The position numbers and the translations under genes were made by a program. Source: an uncultured Collinsella sp. (GTDB lineage: Bacteria; Actinomycetota; Coriobacteriia; Coriobacteriales; Coriobacteriaceae). Taken from it: a stretch of DNA of 23,987 nucleotides. Location of the stretch: the NCBI GenBank assembly GCA_900552145.1, contig URYW01000019.1:1-23987 (forward strand), written 5' to 3'. The notes under the pieces were generated by a model, which did not search any database, had not been told where the DNA came from, and saw nothing but the letters and a program-made list of their open reading frames with translations. This document shows positions 1 to 13,056 of this stretch, in pieces (position 1 is the stretch's first letter; each line of letters opens with the position of its first letter).

Positions 1-1885
<1,885 letters not shown>

Positions 1886-1891
1886 TTGACT

Positions 1892-6367
<4,476 letters not shown>

Positions 6368-6393
6368 TTTCCTAGTACGTTAACCGCCCTTAT

Positions 6394-6430
6394 AAAGGCT
6401 CGCTTCCCAACAGGGGAGCGGGCCTTTTTT
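6394..6430 (+). terminator. rho-independent terminator after rpoC
   Basis: Arm 6394-6408 (AAAGGCTCGCTTCCC) pairs with the arm ending at 6424, allowing two G-U pairs, across a short loop. Six T residues follow at 6425-6430. It lies 27 nt after the rpoC stop and closes the rpoBC transcript ahead of the sigma cassette. Confidence 0.9.
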
Positions 6431-6441
6431 GCTGAAGAAAA

Positions 6442-6476
6442 CCTGCCAATAAGGGACAGGTTTAATTTGGTAGGTT
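6442..6476 (-). repeat. 35-bp inverted repeat, left copy flanking the sigma cassette
   Basis: The plus-strand sequence beginning CCTGCCAATAAGGGACAGG matches the reverse complement of 8255-8289 at 32 of 35 positions. It lies between the rpoC terminator and the ECF promoter. The core can itself form a short imperfect hairpin. The partner copy lies just beyond the terminator of the membrane-protein gene, so the pair brackets the cassette. Confidence 0.75.
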
Positions 6477-6491
6477 ATTCATGCTTGAATT

Positions 6492-6522
6492 TGAAACATT
6501 CCGTTCGGTCAAAGCGTATCTA
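6492..6522 (+). promoter_or_regulatory. candidate ECF-type promoter of the sigma gene
   Basis: TGAAAC at 6492-6497 is followed after 17 nt by CGTATC at 6515-6520. This is the layout of ECF promoters of the SigW/SigV type (TGAAAC, spacer of about 16-17, CGTA). It lies about 50 nt upstream of the sigma factor start, where positive autoregulation is expected. No good housekeeping -35/-10 pair was seen in the same gap. Confidence 0.6.
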
Positions 6523-6568
6523 TGGTGAGGACCTCATCAAGAATCATTAACGTCACCGGGAGGTGATT

Positions 6569-7087
6569 ATGGAAGAACAGGCATTTAGACAGGCAGTCGA
6601 AGATCACCGGGATGTCGTGTTTCGGATCGCATTGACGTACCTGCGCGATTGTGCCGACGCCGACGATGTTGCCCAGGATGTCTTTCTTAAGCTGCTTAAA
6701 AGCGATGGACATTTTGAGAGTTGGGAGCATCTTCGCCGCTGGCTTATCCGGGTCACGATCAATGAATGCAAATCGCTCTTTCGAAAGCCATGGAGGCGCG
6801 TGGAGGATATTGAGAACCTGGCAGATTCGCTCTCGGCGGCGCAGGATGAGACCAAGGCGGTCCTGTCAGACGTTATGCGACTTCCGGAGCGATTCCGTGT
6901 TCCCATCGTGCTCTATTACTATCTGGGCTTTTCGACCTCAGAGATTGCCGAGTTGTTGCATGTACCAGCCTCGACTGTTCGAACGCGTTTGGCTCGCGGT
7001 CGATCGAAGCTCAAATTCATCCTAGAGGAGGGCGACCGTGAAATCCAATCAAATCAAGCAGGCCTTCGAGTCCATCCAAGCCGATAG
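6569..7087 (+). CDS. ECF-subfamily RNA polymerase sigma factor
   Basis: A 172-residue sigma-70 family protein of the extracytoplasmic function type, which would direct RNA polymerase to a small regulon in response to an envelope signal. ATG at 6569 is chosen because GGGAGG at 6558-6563 sits 5 nt upstream. The upstream GTG at 6563 overlaps that site. Region 2 spans about residues 5-70 (HRDVVFRIALTYLRDCADADDVAQDVFLKLL, given here as the segment from HRDVV to VFLKLL). Region 4 spans about 105-160, with the recognition helix in TSEIAELLHVPASTVRTRL. There is no sigma region 1 or 3, as expected for ECF factors. The last 17 codons overlap the next gene by 50 nt, which implies translational coupling. 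Codon use is less biased and more AT-rich than in rpoBC or the ribosomal genes. The exact ECF group cannot be assigned here. Confidence 0.88.
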   Translation: MEEQAFRQAVEDHRDVVFRIALTYLRDCADADDVAQDVFLKLLKSDGHFESWEHLRRWLIRVTINECKSLFRKPWRRVEDIENLADSLSAAQDETKAVLSDVMRLPERFRVPIVLYYYLGFSTSEIAELLHVPASTVRTRLARGRSKLKFILEEGDREIQSNQAGLRVHPSR

Positions 7088-8114
7088 CGATCTTGCTGAC
7101 CGTGTTCTTTATGCCGCTGCTGGTGAGCCGCTTCGCCGAAAGGGTCACGCGAAGCCTCTGTATGTTGCCGTGATCGGATGCCTTGCCGGAATGCTGGCGA
7201 CCGGAGGGGTCGCCTACGCCGTCGTCAATTCCAGCTATTTTGCCTCTGCCTGGGGAAACCACGGCAACGGGGATTCCATTACCTGGACCAACGGCGGCTC
7301 ATCGGGAACTAAATATACCTACACCAGAGAGTTTGGCGATGGCATCGCGCCCCAAAGCCTGGAAGGCGCAGTCCAGGAGGTTAATCTGTCCGTCGAGGGC
7401 AACGGCTATACGCTTGATATCCATGAGATGGCAATCGACCAAAACGGCTGCGGAGCCGTGACGTTTACGTTGTCCAATCCAAATGGAGTTAACTACTACA
7501 AGCCAGCAGCAGAGATTGGCGAACTTGTTCTCTATGGTGAAGAAGAGCAGGGCATCGGCACGCCCGATATGAAGTTCGGCGAGGAATGGCCTGACACACG
7601 CAGCACAATTGATAAGGACACATCAAGCGATACTGTCATTAATGGCACGATGTACTTTGCCGCTATGGATCGCGAGCGAGATTTGCAACATGCTGTCACC
7701 TGGAATATCCATTGGACCGAGGGTGAAGGTGAGAGTGCGAGGCGGTTTGAGGCGTCGACACCCGAGTTCAATATTGGAGCGTACGTCGATACAAAGGAAC
7801 TCCGCTCCGGTGACTCGCCTCTTGAGATTAGCCCGTTTTCCATCCAGACGCACATCGATGATTTGGGCTATGAAGCAGTTGATAATAAGCTGACCGTCAG
7901 CTACAAGGATGGATCGGAGCAGATTATCGAAGATGACGACGCAGGGGTGTTCAACTTATATTTTTCTTATGGGCGCAATAGCGGAGAGAACATCTGGGTG
8001 CCAACGAAGTTGATTGATGTCGATCAAGTTGTCTCGGTAACCCTTGAGGGCACGAGGTACACATCAACAGGAGGGACCGAAACAGAAGTACCCTTTACCA
8101 TCGTTTATTCGTAA
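7038..8114 (+). CDS. single-pass membrane protein, probable anti-sigma factor (DUF4179-like)
   Basis: A 358-residue protein starting at GTG 7038, with GAGGAGGG at 7025-7032 as ribosome binding site, inside the end of the sigma gene. A short cytoplasmic N-terminus (about residues 1-40, including IKQAFESIQADSDLADRVL) would be positioned to bind the sigma factor. One transmembrane helix lies at about 41-63 (LYVAVIGCLAGMLATGGVAY and following). The remaining 295 residues are polar and probably extracytoplasmic. This architecture resembles DUF4179/RsiV-like anti-sigma proteins encoded directly after ECF factors. No zinc-binding anti-sigma motif (His-Cys) is visible in the N-terminus. Assignment as an anti-sigma factor rests mainly on the overlap with the sigma gene and the topology. 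The inducing signal is unknown. Confidence 0.65.
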   Translation: MKSNQIKQAFESIQADSDLADRVLYAAAGEPLRRKGHAKPLYVAVIGCLAGMLATGGVAYAVVNSSYFASAWGNHGNGDSITWTNGGSSGTKYTYTREFGDGIAPQSLEGAVQEVNLSVEGNGYTLDIHEMAIDQNGCGAVTFTLSNPNGVNYYKPAAEIGELVLYGEEEQGIGTPDMKFGEEWPDTRSTIDKDTSSDTVINGTMYFAAMDRERDLQHAVTWNIHWTEGEGESARRFEASTPEFNIGAYVDTKELRSGDSPLEISPFSIQTHIDDLGYEAVDNKLTVSYKDGSEQIIEDDDAGVFNLYFSYGRNSGENIWVPTKLIDVDQVVSVTLEGTRYTSTGGTETEVPFTIVYS

Positions 8115-8120
8115 AGTCTG

Positions 8121-8152
8121 GGCCGCTTCCCAAGGGGGGAAGCGGCCTTTTT
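8121..8152 (+). terminator. rho-independent terminator after the sigma/anti-sigma pair
   Basis: An 11-bp perfect stem, GGCCGCTTCCC at 8121-8131 with GGGAAGCGGCC at 8137-8147, is followed by TTTTT at 8148-8152. It starts 7 nt after the stop codon of the preceding gene. Confidence 0.92.
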
Positions 8153-8254
8153 AGCGTTATATGGACGAGTGGATTGGACGTTATTCGTCTGATTCTCGGA
8201 AGAACGTAGCAAATGGATGCGGATCACCGTGAAGAGTGGCGTTTTCCCAGACAA

Positions 8255-8289
8255 AACCGACCAAAATAAACCTGTCCCTTTTTGGCAGG
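8255..8289 (+). repeat. 35-bp inverted repeat, right copy flanking the sigma cassette
   Basis: Its reverse complement matches 6442-6476 at 32 of 35 positions. The core CCTGTCCCTTTTTGGCAGG (8271-8289) can form a 6-bp stem with one G-U pair. It lies about 100 nt after the cassette terminator and 24 nt before the larger inverted repeat. Confidence 0.75.
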
Positions 8290-8312
8290 GAACGTTGCCC
8301 CGAAGAGCACGT

Positions 8313-8453
8313 CGGATTCCCGGGCCGGGCGGCACAGGGGTTAAGTTTGTCGCGAGTTCCGCACGAGCCGGAGGCCACTTAATGTGGCCTCCGTGCGAGC
8401 CAGGACTGTAGAGCAGCAAACTTAACCCCTGTGCCGCCCGGACCGGGAATCCG
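8313..8453. repeat. large nested inverted repeat (141 bp)
   Basis: The outer arms 8314-8348 and 8418-8452 are 35 nt each and complementary at 34 of 35 positions; the single mismatch is C against A in the GGGCC/GGACC part. The stem extends by one pair outward (8313/8453) and a few inward. The 69-nt interior contains a second hairpin with a 9-bp perfect stem, 8370-8378 (GGAGGCCAC) with 8384-8392 (GTGGCCTCC), and the loop TTAAT. No T run follows, so it is not a standard terminator. It could be a repetitive palindromic element, a miniature transposable element or a structured RNA; which one cannot be decided from one copy. Confidence 0.8.
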
Positions 8454-8536
8454 CCCACGCGCACAGAAGGGGATTCCTTTTGTGTAGGCTTTGCGGAAAT
8501 GTGGGTATTTTAGGATACGCCCGGCGGCGTGGTCTG

Positions 8537-8565
8537 TTGACGACACAGCTAACGCCACGTATCCT
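8537..8565 (+). promoter_or_regulatory. housekeeping promoter of rpsL-rpsG-fusA-rpsJ
   Basis: TTGACG at 8537-8542 and TATCCT at 8560-8565 are separated by exactly 17 nt. Transcription would start near 8572, leaving a leader of about 85 nt before rpsL. The -10 box is part of CGTATCCT (8558-8565), whose perfect inverted partner AGGATACG lies upstream at 8512-8519. Confidence 0.7.
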
Positions 8566-8658
8566 ATCGAACTGCGTGTTTCGTAGGGGGATGCTGACCC
8601 CTCGATTCAAGCCGTTGCACTTTACAGAAAGCTGGAATCATTCGAGAAGGAGTACGCT

Positions 8659-9036
8659 TTGCCTACTATTAACCAGCTGGTTCGCCAGGGCCGTCGTTCC
8701 GTGCCCAAGAAGTCCAAGAACGCTGCTCTGCAGCACAACTCCCAGAAGCGCGGCGTGTGCACCCGCGTCTTCACCACGAGCCCCAAGAAGCCGAACTCGG
8801 CTCTTCGTAAGGTTGCCCGTGTTCGCCTCGTCAACGGCATCGAAGTTACTGCTTACATCCCGGGTGAGGGCCACAACCTGCAGGAGCACTCCATCGTGCT
8901 CGTCCGCGGCGGTCGTGTCCGTGACCTCCCTGGTGTCCGTTATCACGTCATCCGTGGCGCCTACGACGCTGCTCCGGTCCAGAACCGTATGCAGGCCCGT
9001 TCCAAGTACGGTGCTAAGCGCCCCAAGGCTAAATAA
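8659..9036 (+). CDS. rpsL: 30S ribosomal protein S12
   Basis: A 125-residue S12, the decoding-centre protein of the small subunit. It starts at TTG 8659 with a GAGAAGGAG ribosome binding site just upstream, giving the conserved start PTINQLVRQGRR. Lys43 and Lys44 of the PKKPNSALRK motif are present. Residue 88 in GGRVRDLPGVRYH is Arg (codon CGT, 8920-8922), where Escherichia coli and Mycobacterium tuberculosis have Lys; the neighbouring Asp89 is the residue methylthiolated by RimO in other bacteria. It is the first gene of the str operon, behind the promoter at 8537. Length is normal for the family. Confidence 0.98.
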   Translation: MPTINQLVRQGRRSVPKKSKNAALQHNSQKRGVCTRVFTTSPKKPNSALRKVARVRLVNGIEVTAYIPGEGHNLQEHSIVLVRGGRVRDLPGVRYHVIRGAYDAAPVQNRMQARSKYGAKRPKAK

Positions 9037-9061
9037 GCCAGATAACGTTTTGATACTTTCG

Positions 9062-9087
9062 CCGTGTGCCGCCTAAGGGCCGCACGG
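9062..9087 (+). promoter_or_regulatory. small hairpin in the rpsL-rpsG intercistronic region
   Basis: CCGTG at 9062-9066 pairs with CACGG at 9083-9087 in the 73-nt gap between rpsL and rpsG, just upstream of the rpsG ribosome binding site. In Escherichia coli the equivalent gap binds S7 for translational feedback. Here similarity of position is the only argument; the stem is short. Confidence 0.3.
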
Positions 9088-9109
9088 TAGACACTTAAGG
9101 AGATTTCAC

Positions 9110-9583
9110 ATGCCGCGTCGTGCAGCAGCTAATCGTCGTGAGGTTCAGCCTGACGCCGTTTACAACAACCGCCTGGTGACTCAGCTCATCAACAAGGTCC
9201 TTCTTGACGGCAAGAAGGCCACCGCTGAGCGCATCGTTTACACCGCTTTCGAGATCGTTGCCGAGAAGTCCGAGGGTGGCGACGCTCTCGCTACCTTCAA
9301 GAAGGCTATGGACAACGTCAAGCCCACGCTCGAGGTTAAGCCCAAGCGTGTCGGTGGCGCTACCTATCAGGTCCCGATGGAGGTCAACTCCCGTCGTTCC
9401 ACCGCTCTGGGCATCCGCTGGATCGTCAACTTCTCCCGCGCTCGCAAGGAGAAGACCATGGCCGAGCGTCTCGCCAACGAGATCCTCGACGCTTCCAACG
9501 GCCTGGGCGCTTCCGTCAAGAAGCGTGAGGACGTCTTCAAGATGGCCGAGGCCAACCGCGCGTTCTCTCACTATCGTTGGTAA
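9110..9583 (+). CDS. rpsG: 30S ribosomal protein S7
   Basis: A 157-residue S7, which nucleates assembly of the 30S head and contacts 16S rRNA and the E site. ATG at 9110 follows AAGGAG at about 9098-9103. Family segments are clear: PRRAAANRREVQPDAVYNN at the start, NKVLLDGKKATAERIVY, then KRVGGATYQVPMEV and the C-terminal MAEANRAFSHYRW. It lies 73 nt after rpsL and 19 nt before fusA, as in the classic str operon. Confidence 0.98.
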   Translation: MPRRAAANRREVQPDAVYNNRLVTQLINKVLLDGKKATAERIVYTAFEIVAEKSEGGDALATFKKAMDNVKPTLEVKPKRVGGATYQVPMEVNSRRSTALGIRWIVNFSRARKEKTMAERLANEILDASNGLGASVKKREDVFKMAEANRAFSHYRW

Positions 9584-9602
9584 GTTAAGGTAAGGAACTA
9601 AC

Positions 9603-11702
9603 ATGGCTAAGCCTAAGTACAAGCTTTCCGATACCCGTAACATCGGCATCATGGCTCACATTGACGCGGGCAAGACGACGACTACCGAGCGTATCCTCTA
9701 CTACACCGGCAAGACCCACAAGATCGGTGAGGTCCATGAGGGCGCTGCCACCATGGACTGGATGGTTCAGGAGCAGGAGCGCGGCGTAACCATTACCTCC
9801 GCTGCCACCACGTGCTTCTGGAACAAGGACGGTAAGGACTACCGCATCCAGATCATCGACACCCCGGGCCACGTTGACTTCACCGCCGAGGTCGAGCGCT
9901 GCCTGCGCGTCCTCGATGGCGCTGTCGCCGTCTTCGACGCCGTTGCCGGCGTTCAGCCCCAGTCTGAGACCGTTTGGCGTCAGGCTTCCACCTTCAACGT
10001 CCCCCGCATCGCCTTCATCAACAAGTATGACCGCGTGGGCGCTGACTTCTTCAACGCTATCGAGACCATGAAGGATCGTCTCGACGCTAACGCCGTGGCC
10101 GCTCAGGTCCCGATGGGCGCCGAGGACAACTTCTGGGGCGTCATCGACCTGGTTACCATGACTGCATGGGACTTCAAGGCCGACGAGAAGGGTATGACCT
10201 ACCCCGAGCCGATGGACGAGATCCCGGCTGAGTTTGCCGACATCGCTGCCACCAAGCGCGAGGAGCTCCTTGACGCTGCTGCCAGCTTTGACGACGAGCT
10301 CATGGAGAAGATCCTCATGGAGGAGGACTTCACCGTCGAGGAGCTCAAGGCTGCTCTGCGCAAGGGCGTTCTGGCCAACGAGCTCAACCTCGTCTTTGTG
10401 GGCTCCGCCTACAAGAACAAGGGCGTCCAGGAGCTGCTCGACGCTGTCGTCGACTACCTGCCCAGCCCGCTCGACGTCGAGGCCGTCACCGGTACCGATC
10501 CGGACACCGGCGAGGAGATCCAGCGTCATCCTTCCTTCGACGAGCCCTTCTCCGGCCTGGTCTTCAAGATCATGACCGACCCGTTCGTCGGTAAGCTCAC
10601 CTATGTCCGCGTTTACTCCGGCCGCGCCGAGTCCGGCTCCTACGTGGTCAACGCTTCCAACGGTCAGCGCGAGCGCCTCGGCCGCATCCTCGAGATGAAC
10701 GCCGCAGAGCGTATCGACCGTGACGACGCTGCCGCCGGCGACATCGTCGCTTGCGTCGGCTTCAAGAACTCCACCACCGGTGACACCCTGTGCGCCGAGG
10801 GCAAGGAGATCGTCCTCGAGAAGATCGAGTTCGCTAAGCCCGTTATCGACGTTGCCATCGAGCCCAAGACCAAGGCCGAGCAGGACAAGATGTCCCTTGC
10901 TCTGACCAAGCTCGCCGAGGAGGACCCGACCTTCCAGGTGTCCACCAACCACGAGACCGGTCAGACCATCATCGCCGGCATGGGCGAGCTGCACCTCGAG
11001 ATCATCGTCGACCGCCTGCTCCGCGAGTTCAAGGTTGACGCTAACGTCGGTAAGCCCCAGGTTGCCTACCGCGAGACCGCTGGTCACGACGTCGAGAAGG
11101 CTGAGGGCAAGTGCGTCCGTCAGTCCGGCGGGCGCGGTCAGTACGGCCACGCCGTCATCAAGCTCGAGAAGATGGAGGAGGGCTTCGGCTACGAGTTCGT
11201 CAACGCTATCGTCGGCGGCGTCGTGCCCAAGGAGTACATCCCGTCCATCGACAAGGGCATCCAGGAGGCCCTGAACACCGGTGTTATCGCCGGCTTCCCG
11301 GTCCTCGACGTTAAGGTCACCCTGTTCGACGGTTCTTACCACGAGGTCGACTCCTCCGAGGCCGCCTTCAAGATCGCCGGTTCCATGGCTATCAAGGACG
11401 CCCTCAAGAAGTCCGATCCGCAGCTGCTCGAGCCGATCATGGCTGTCGAGGTTGAGACCCCCGAGCAGTACATGGGCGACGTTATGGGCAACCTCTCCGG
11501 TCGCCGCGGCAAGATCGAGGGCATGGAGGATCGCAAGAACAGCAAGCTCATCCGTGCCAAGGTGCCGCTGGGCGAGATGTTCGGTTACGCTACCGACCTT
11601 CGCTCCCAGACCCAGGGCCGTGCATCCTACACGATGCAGTTCGACTCTTATGAGCCCGCGCCCAAGTCCATCGTGGACGAGGTCATGAGCAAGAACGCCT
11701 AA
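9603..11702 (+). CDS. fusA: translation elongation factor G
   Basis: A 699-residue EF-G, the GTPase that drives ribosomal translocation. Domain G shows G1 at about residues 18-26 (AHIDAGKTT), the switch segment RGVTITSAATT, G3 DTPGHVDF from residue 86, and G4 as NKYD at 140-143 where most EF-Gs have NKMD. G5 is SAYKNKGVQ. Domains II to V follow, with recognisable GMGELHLEIIVDRL and GRRGKIEGME motifs. Start ATG 9603 follows AAGGAA in the short gap after rpsG. A 795-codon open frame lies antisense to it, but that is a composition artefact. The gene is followed by rpsJ rather than tuf. Confidence 0.98.
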   Translation: MAKPKYKLSDTRNIGIMAHIDAGKTTTTERILYYTGKTHKIGEVHEGAATMDWMVQEQERGVTITSAATTCFWNKDGKDYRIQIIDTPGHVDFTAEVERCLRVLDGAVAVFDAVAGVQPQSETVWRQASTFNVPRIAFINKYDRVGADFFNAIETMKDRLDANAVAAQVPMGAEDNFWGVIDLVTMTAWDFKADEKGMTYPEPMDEIPAEFADIAATKREELLDAAASFDDELMEKILMEEDFTVEELKAALRKGVLANELNLVFVGSAYKNKGVQELLDAVVDYLPSPLDVEAVTGTDPDTGEEIQRHPSFDEPFSGLVFKIMTDPFVGKLTYVRVYSGRAESGSYVVNASNGQRERLGRILEMNAAERIDRDDAAAGDIVACVGFKNSTTGDTLCAEGKEIVLEKIEFAKPVIDVAIEPKTKAEQDKMSLALTKLAEEDPTFQVSTNHETGQTIIAGMGELHLEIIVDRLLREFKVDANVGKPQVAYRETAGHDVEKAEGKCVRQSGGRGQYGHAVIKLEKMEEGFGYEFVNAIVGGVVPKEYIPSIDKGIQEALNTGVIAGFPVLDVKVTLFDGSYHEVDSSEAAFKIAGSMAIKDALKKSDPQLLEPIMAVEVETPEQYMGDVMGNLSGRRGKIEGMEDRKNSKLIRAKVPLGEMFGYATDLRSQTQGRASYTMQFDSYEPAPKSIVDEVMSKNA

Positions 11703-11762
11703 GTTCGAGCTCCCTGTTACGTAATCCGCGAGAACATCTCTCGCACTCTTTGGAGGTTTAAG

Positions 11763-12071
11763 TTGGCTACCCAGAAGATCCGCATTCGCCTCAAGGGCTA
11801 TGATCACGAGGTCGTCGATCAGTCCGCGAAGCTCATCGTCGAGACCGCTCAGAAGACCGGCGCTCGCGTTTCCGGTCCTGTCCCCCTGCCCACCGAGCGC
11901 AACCTGTACACGGTTATCCGCTCGCCGCACGTGAACAAGGACTCCCGTGAGCAGTTCGAGATGCGCACCCACAAGCGCCTCATCGACATCCTCGACCCCA
12001 CCTCGGGCACCGTTGATTCGCTCATGCGTCTCGACCTCCCCGCTGGCGTCGACATCGACATCAAGCTCTAA
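11763..12071 (+). CDS. rpsJ: 30S ribosomal protein S10
   Basis: A 102-residue S10 (also known as NusE, an antitermination partner of NusB). It starts at TTG 11763 with TGGAGG at 11751-11756 upstream. Family motifs include IRIRLKGYDHEVVDQSAKL, GPVPLPTERNLYTVIRSPHV and REQFEMRTHKRLIDI. The 60-nt gap after fusA contains a small perfect hairpin (GCGAGA at 11728-11733 with TCTCGC at 11739-11744). S10 normally heads the large S10-spc ribosomal operon; here it is the last gene of the str transcript, with a strong terminator directly after it. Confidence 0.97.
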   Translation: MATQKIRIRLKGYDHEVVDQSAKLIVETAQKTGARVSGPVPLPTERNLYTVIRSPHVNKDSREQFEMRTHKRLIDILDPTSGTVDSLMRLDLPAGVDIDIKL

Positions 12072-12093
12072 GCGATATCGCTCATAGCTTAAA

Positions 12094-12128
12094 GGGCCCC
12101 GCTGCCGTAACGGCAGCGGGGCCCTTTT
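12094..12128. terminator. strong terminator between convergent rpsJ and birA
   Basis: A 14-bp perfect stem, GGGCCCCGCTGCCG at 12094-12107 with its complement at 12111-12124, and a TAA loop. TTTT follows on the plus strand and AAA precedes the stem, so it may also work for birA transcripts coming from the other side. Confidence 0.93.
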
Positions 12129-12186
12129 GTTTTGAATGATGGTTTGGACTGCGGGGTAATGCTGCCGAGTAGGTGGTTGCGGCGCC

Positions 12187-12963
12187 CTATTCGCTCAAGG
12201 GGCGCAGCGATGCCTCCTCAAAATGGAAGGATCGAAAGCCGTCTTCCGTTTCGATGCACGCGCGGCCGCAATCGTCGACCGTTCTAAATATGCCTCGTGC
12301 CAGCTCGTCTCCAGCGGGGGAGCGGGCGATAACGTGCTTCCCGATCCAATTGAGGTGAGCGATATATTCGTCGTGGACGGGCGCGAGCGGACCGGCGTCT
12401 TCTTCCTTGGCGTTGAGGCGCTCTGCCCAGGTATCTACAGCGTCTATAACTGCGTGATAGACCTCATCGAGGAGCATGTCGACGGCGGGAACGCTCTCGT
12501 TGAGGTCCGAGAGGCCAATTGCCGCCAGGCCGCCATCGGGCACCTCTTGGGGCGTGTAGTTTACGTTGACACCAATGCCGCAGACGGCGAAAGGTTTGCC
12601 ATCGTTATCGCGTGCGGCCTCGACCAGAATGCCGCCGAGCTTGCGTCCTCGCGCGATCAGGTCGTTGGGCCATTTAAGGCGAATCTCGTTTGCAAGACCC
12701 TGCTTTTCGAGTGCTTTGAGCACCGCTAGGCCGCTGACGGCGGCAAGACCAGAGTACTTTGCGGGATTAACGCATGGACGCAGGACAATCGAAAGCAATA
12801 GGTTGCCGGCGGTTGAATCCCACTTGTGGCCGCGCCGGCCGCGTCCTGCCGTTTGCGCGCGGGCGGCAAGTCCTGTGCCGTGCGGCGCACCCTGTTTTCC
12901 TGCCTCGAGCAGGTCATCGTTGGTCGATCCGGTTACGTCGACAATCGTTAATTGGGCATCCAT
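12187..12963 (-). CDS. birA: biotin-[acetyl-CoA carboxylase] ligase, monofunctional
   Basis: A 258-residue biotin protein ligase that makes biotinyl-AMP and transfers biotin to the acceptor lysine of AccB. The start ATG at 12963 (MDAQLTIVDVTGSTNDDLLE) is chosen because AAGGAGGT lies 10 nt upstream at 12981-12974; the open frame continues further upstream without family features. The biotinyl-AMP loop GRGRRG is at residues 40-45, KWPND at 97-101 and the catalytic-lysine segment RKLGGILVEA follows; a small C-terminal domain is present. There is no N-terminal winged-helix domain, so this protein should not act as a DNA-binding repressor the way Escherichia coli BirA does. It is divergent from the fab/acc operon that encodes its substrate (accB at 18343). 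Confidence 0.93.
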   Translation of the reverse strand: MDAQLTIVDVTGSTNDDLLEAGKQGAPHGTGLAARAQTAGRGRRGHKWDSTAGNLLLSIVLRPCVNPAKYSGLAAVSGLAVLKALEKQGLANEIRLKWPNDLIARGRKLGGILVEAARDNDGKPFAVCGIGVNVNYTPQEVPDGGLAAIGLSDLNESVPAVDMLLDEVYHAVIDAVDTWAERLNAKEEDAGPLAPVHDEYIAHLNWIGKHVIARSPAGDELARGIFRTVDDCGRACIETEDGFRSFHFEEASLRPLSE

Positions 12964-13056
12964 AGCGGCTGCTACCTCCTTATTGAATAAGTGAATGACG
13001 CAATGGTGTCGAGAGATAGACACAATGTGAAGCCTTTGTCGCATTTGGACAATTTA

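Larger units (their letters stand above)
8115..8658. other. 544-nt non-coding interval between the sigma cassette and rpsL
   Basis: No credible gene is present; the small open frames here overlap symmetric repeat sequence and lack family features. In order the interval holds the terminator at 8121-8152, the right copy of the 35-bp inverted repeat (8255-8289), a large nested inverted repeat (8313-8453), a small 9-bp hairpin at 8462-8484 (one G-U pair, no T run), the rpsL promoter (8537-8565), and an untranslated leader of about 85 nt. Confidence 0.8.

Noticed and set aside
8105..8464. Small open frames on both strands in the interval before rpsL
   Set aside because: They run through terminator and inverted-repeat sequence, lack ribosome binding sites and resemble no protein family I know.
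11728..11744. GCGAGA/TCTCGC hairpin between fusA and rpsJ as a terminator
   Set aside because: It has only a 6-bp stem and no T run, and rpsJ follows with a proper ribosome binding site.
9585..11972. 795-codon open frame on the minus strand across fusA
   Set aside because: It is antisense to a certain EF-G gene and its translation is a low-complexity Leu/Val/Asp/Gly-rich product of GC-rich third positions. It has no family features.
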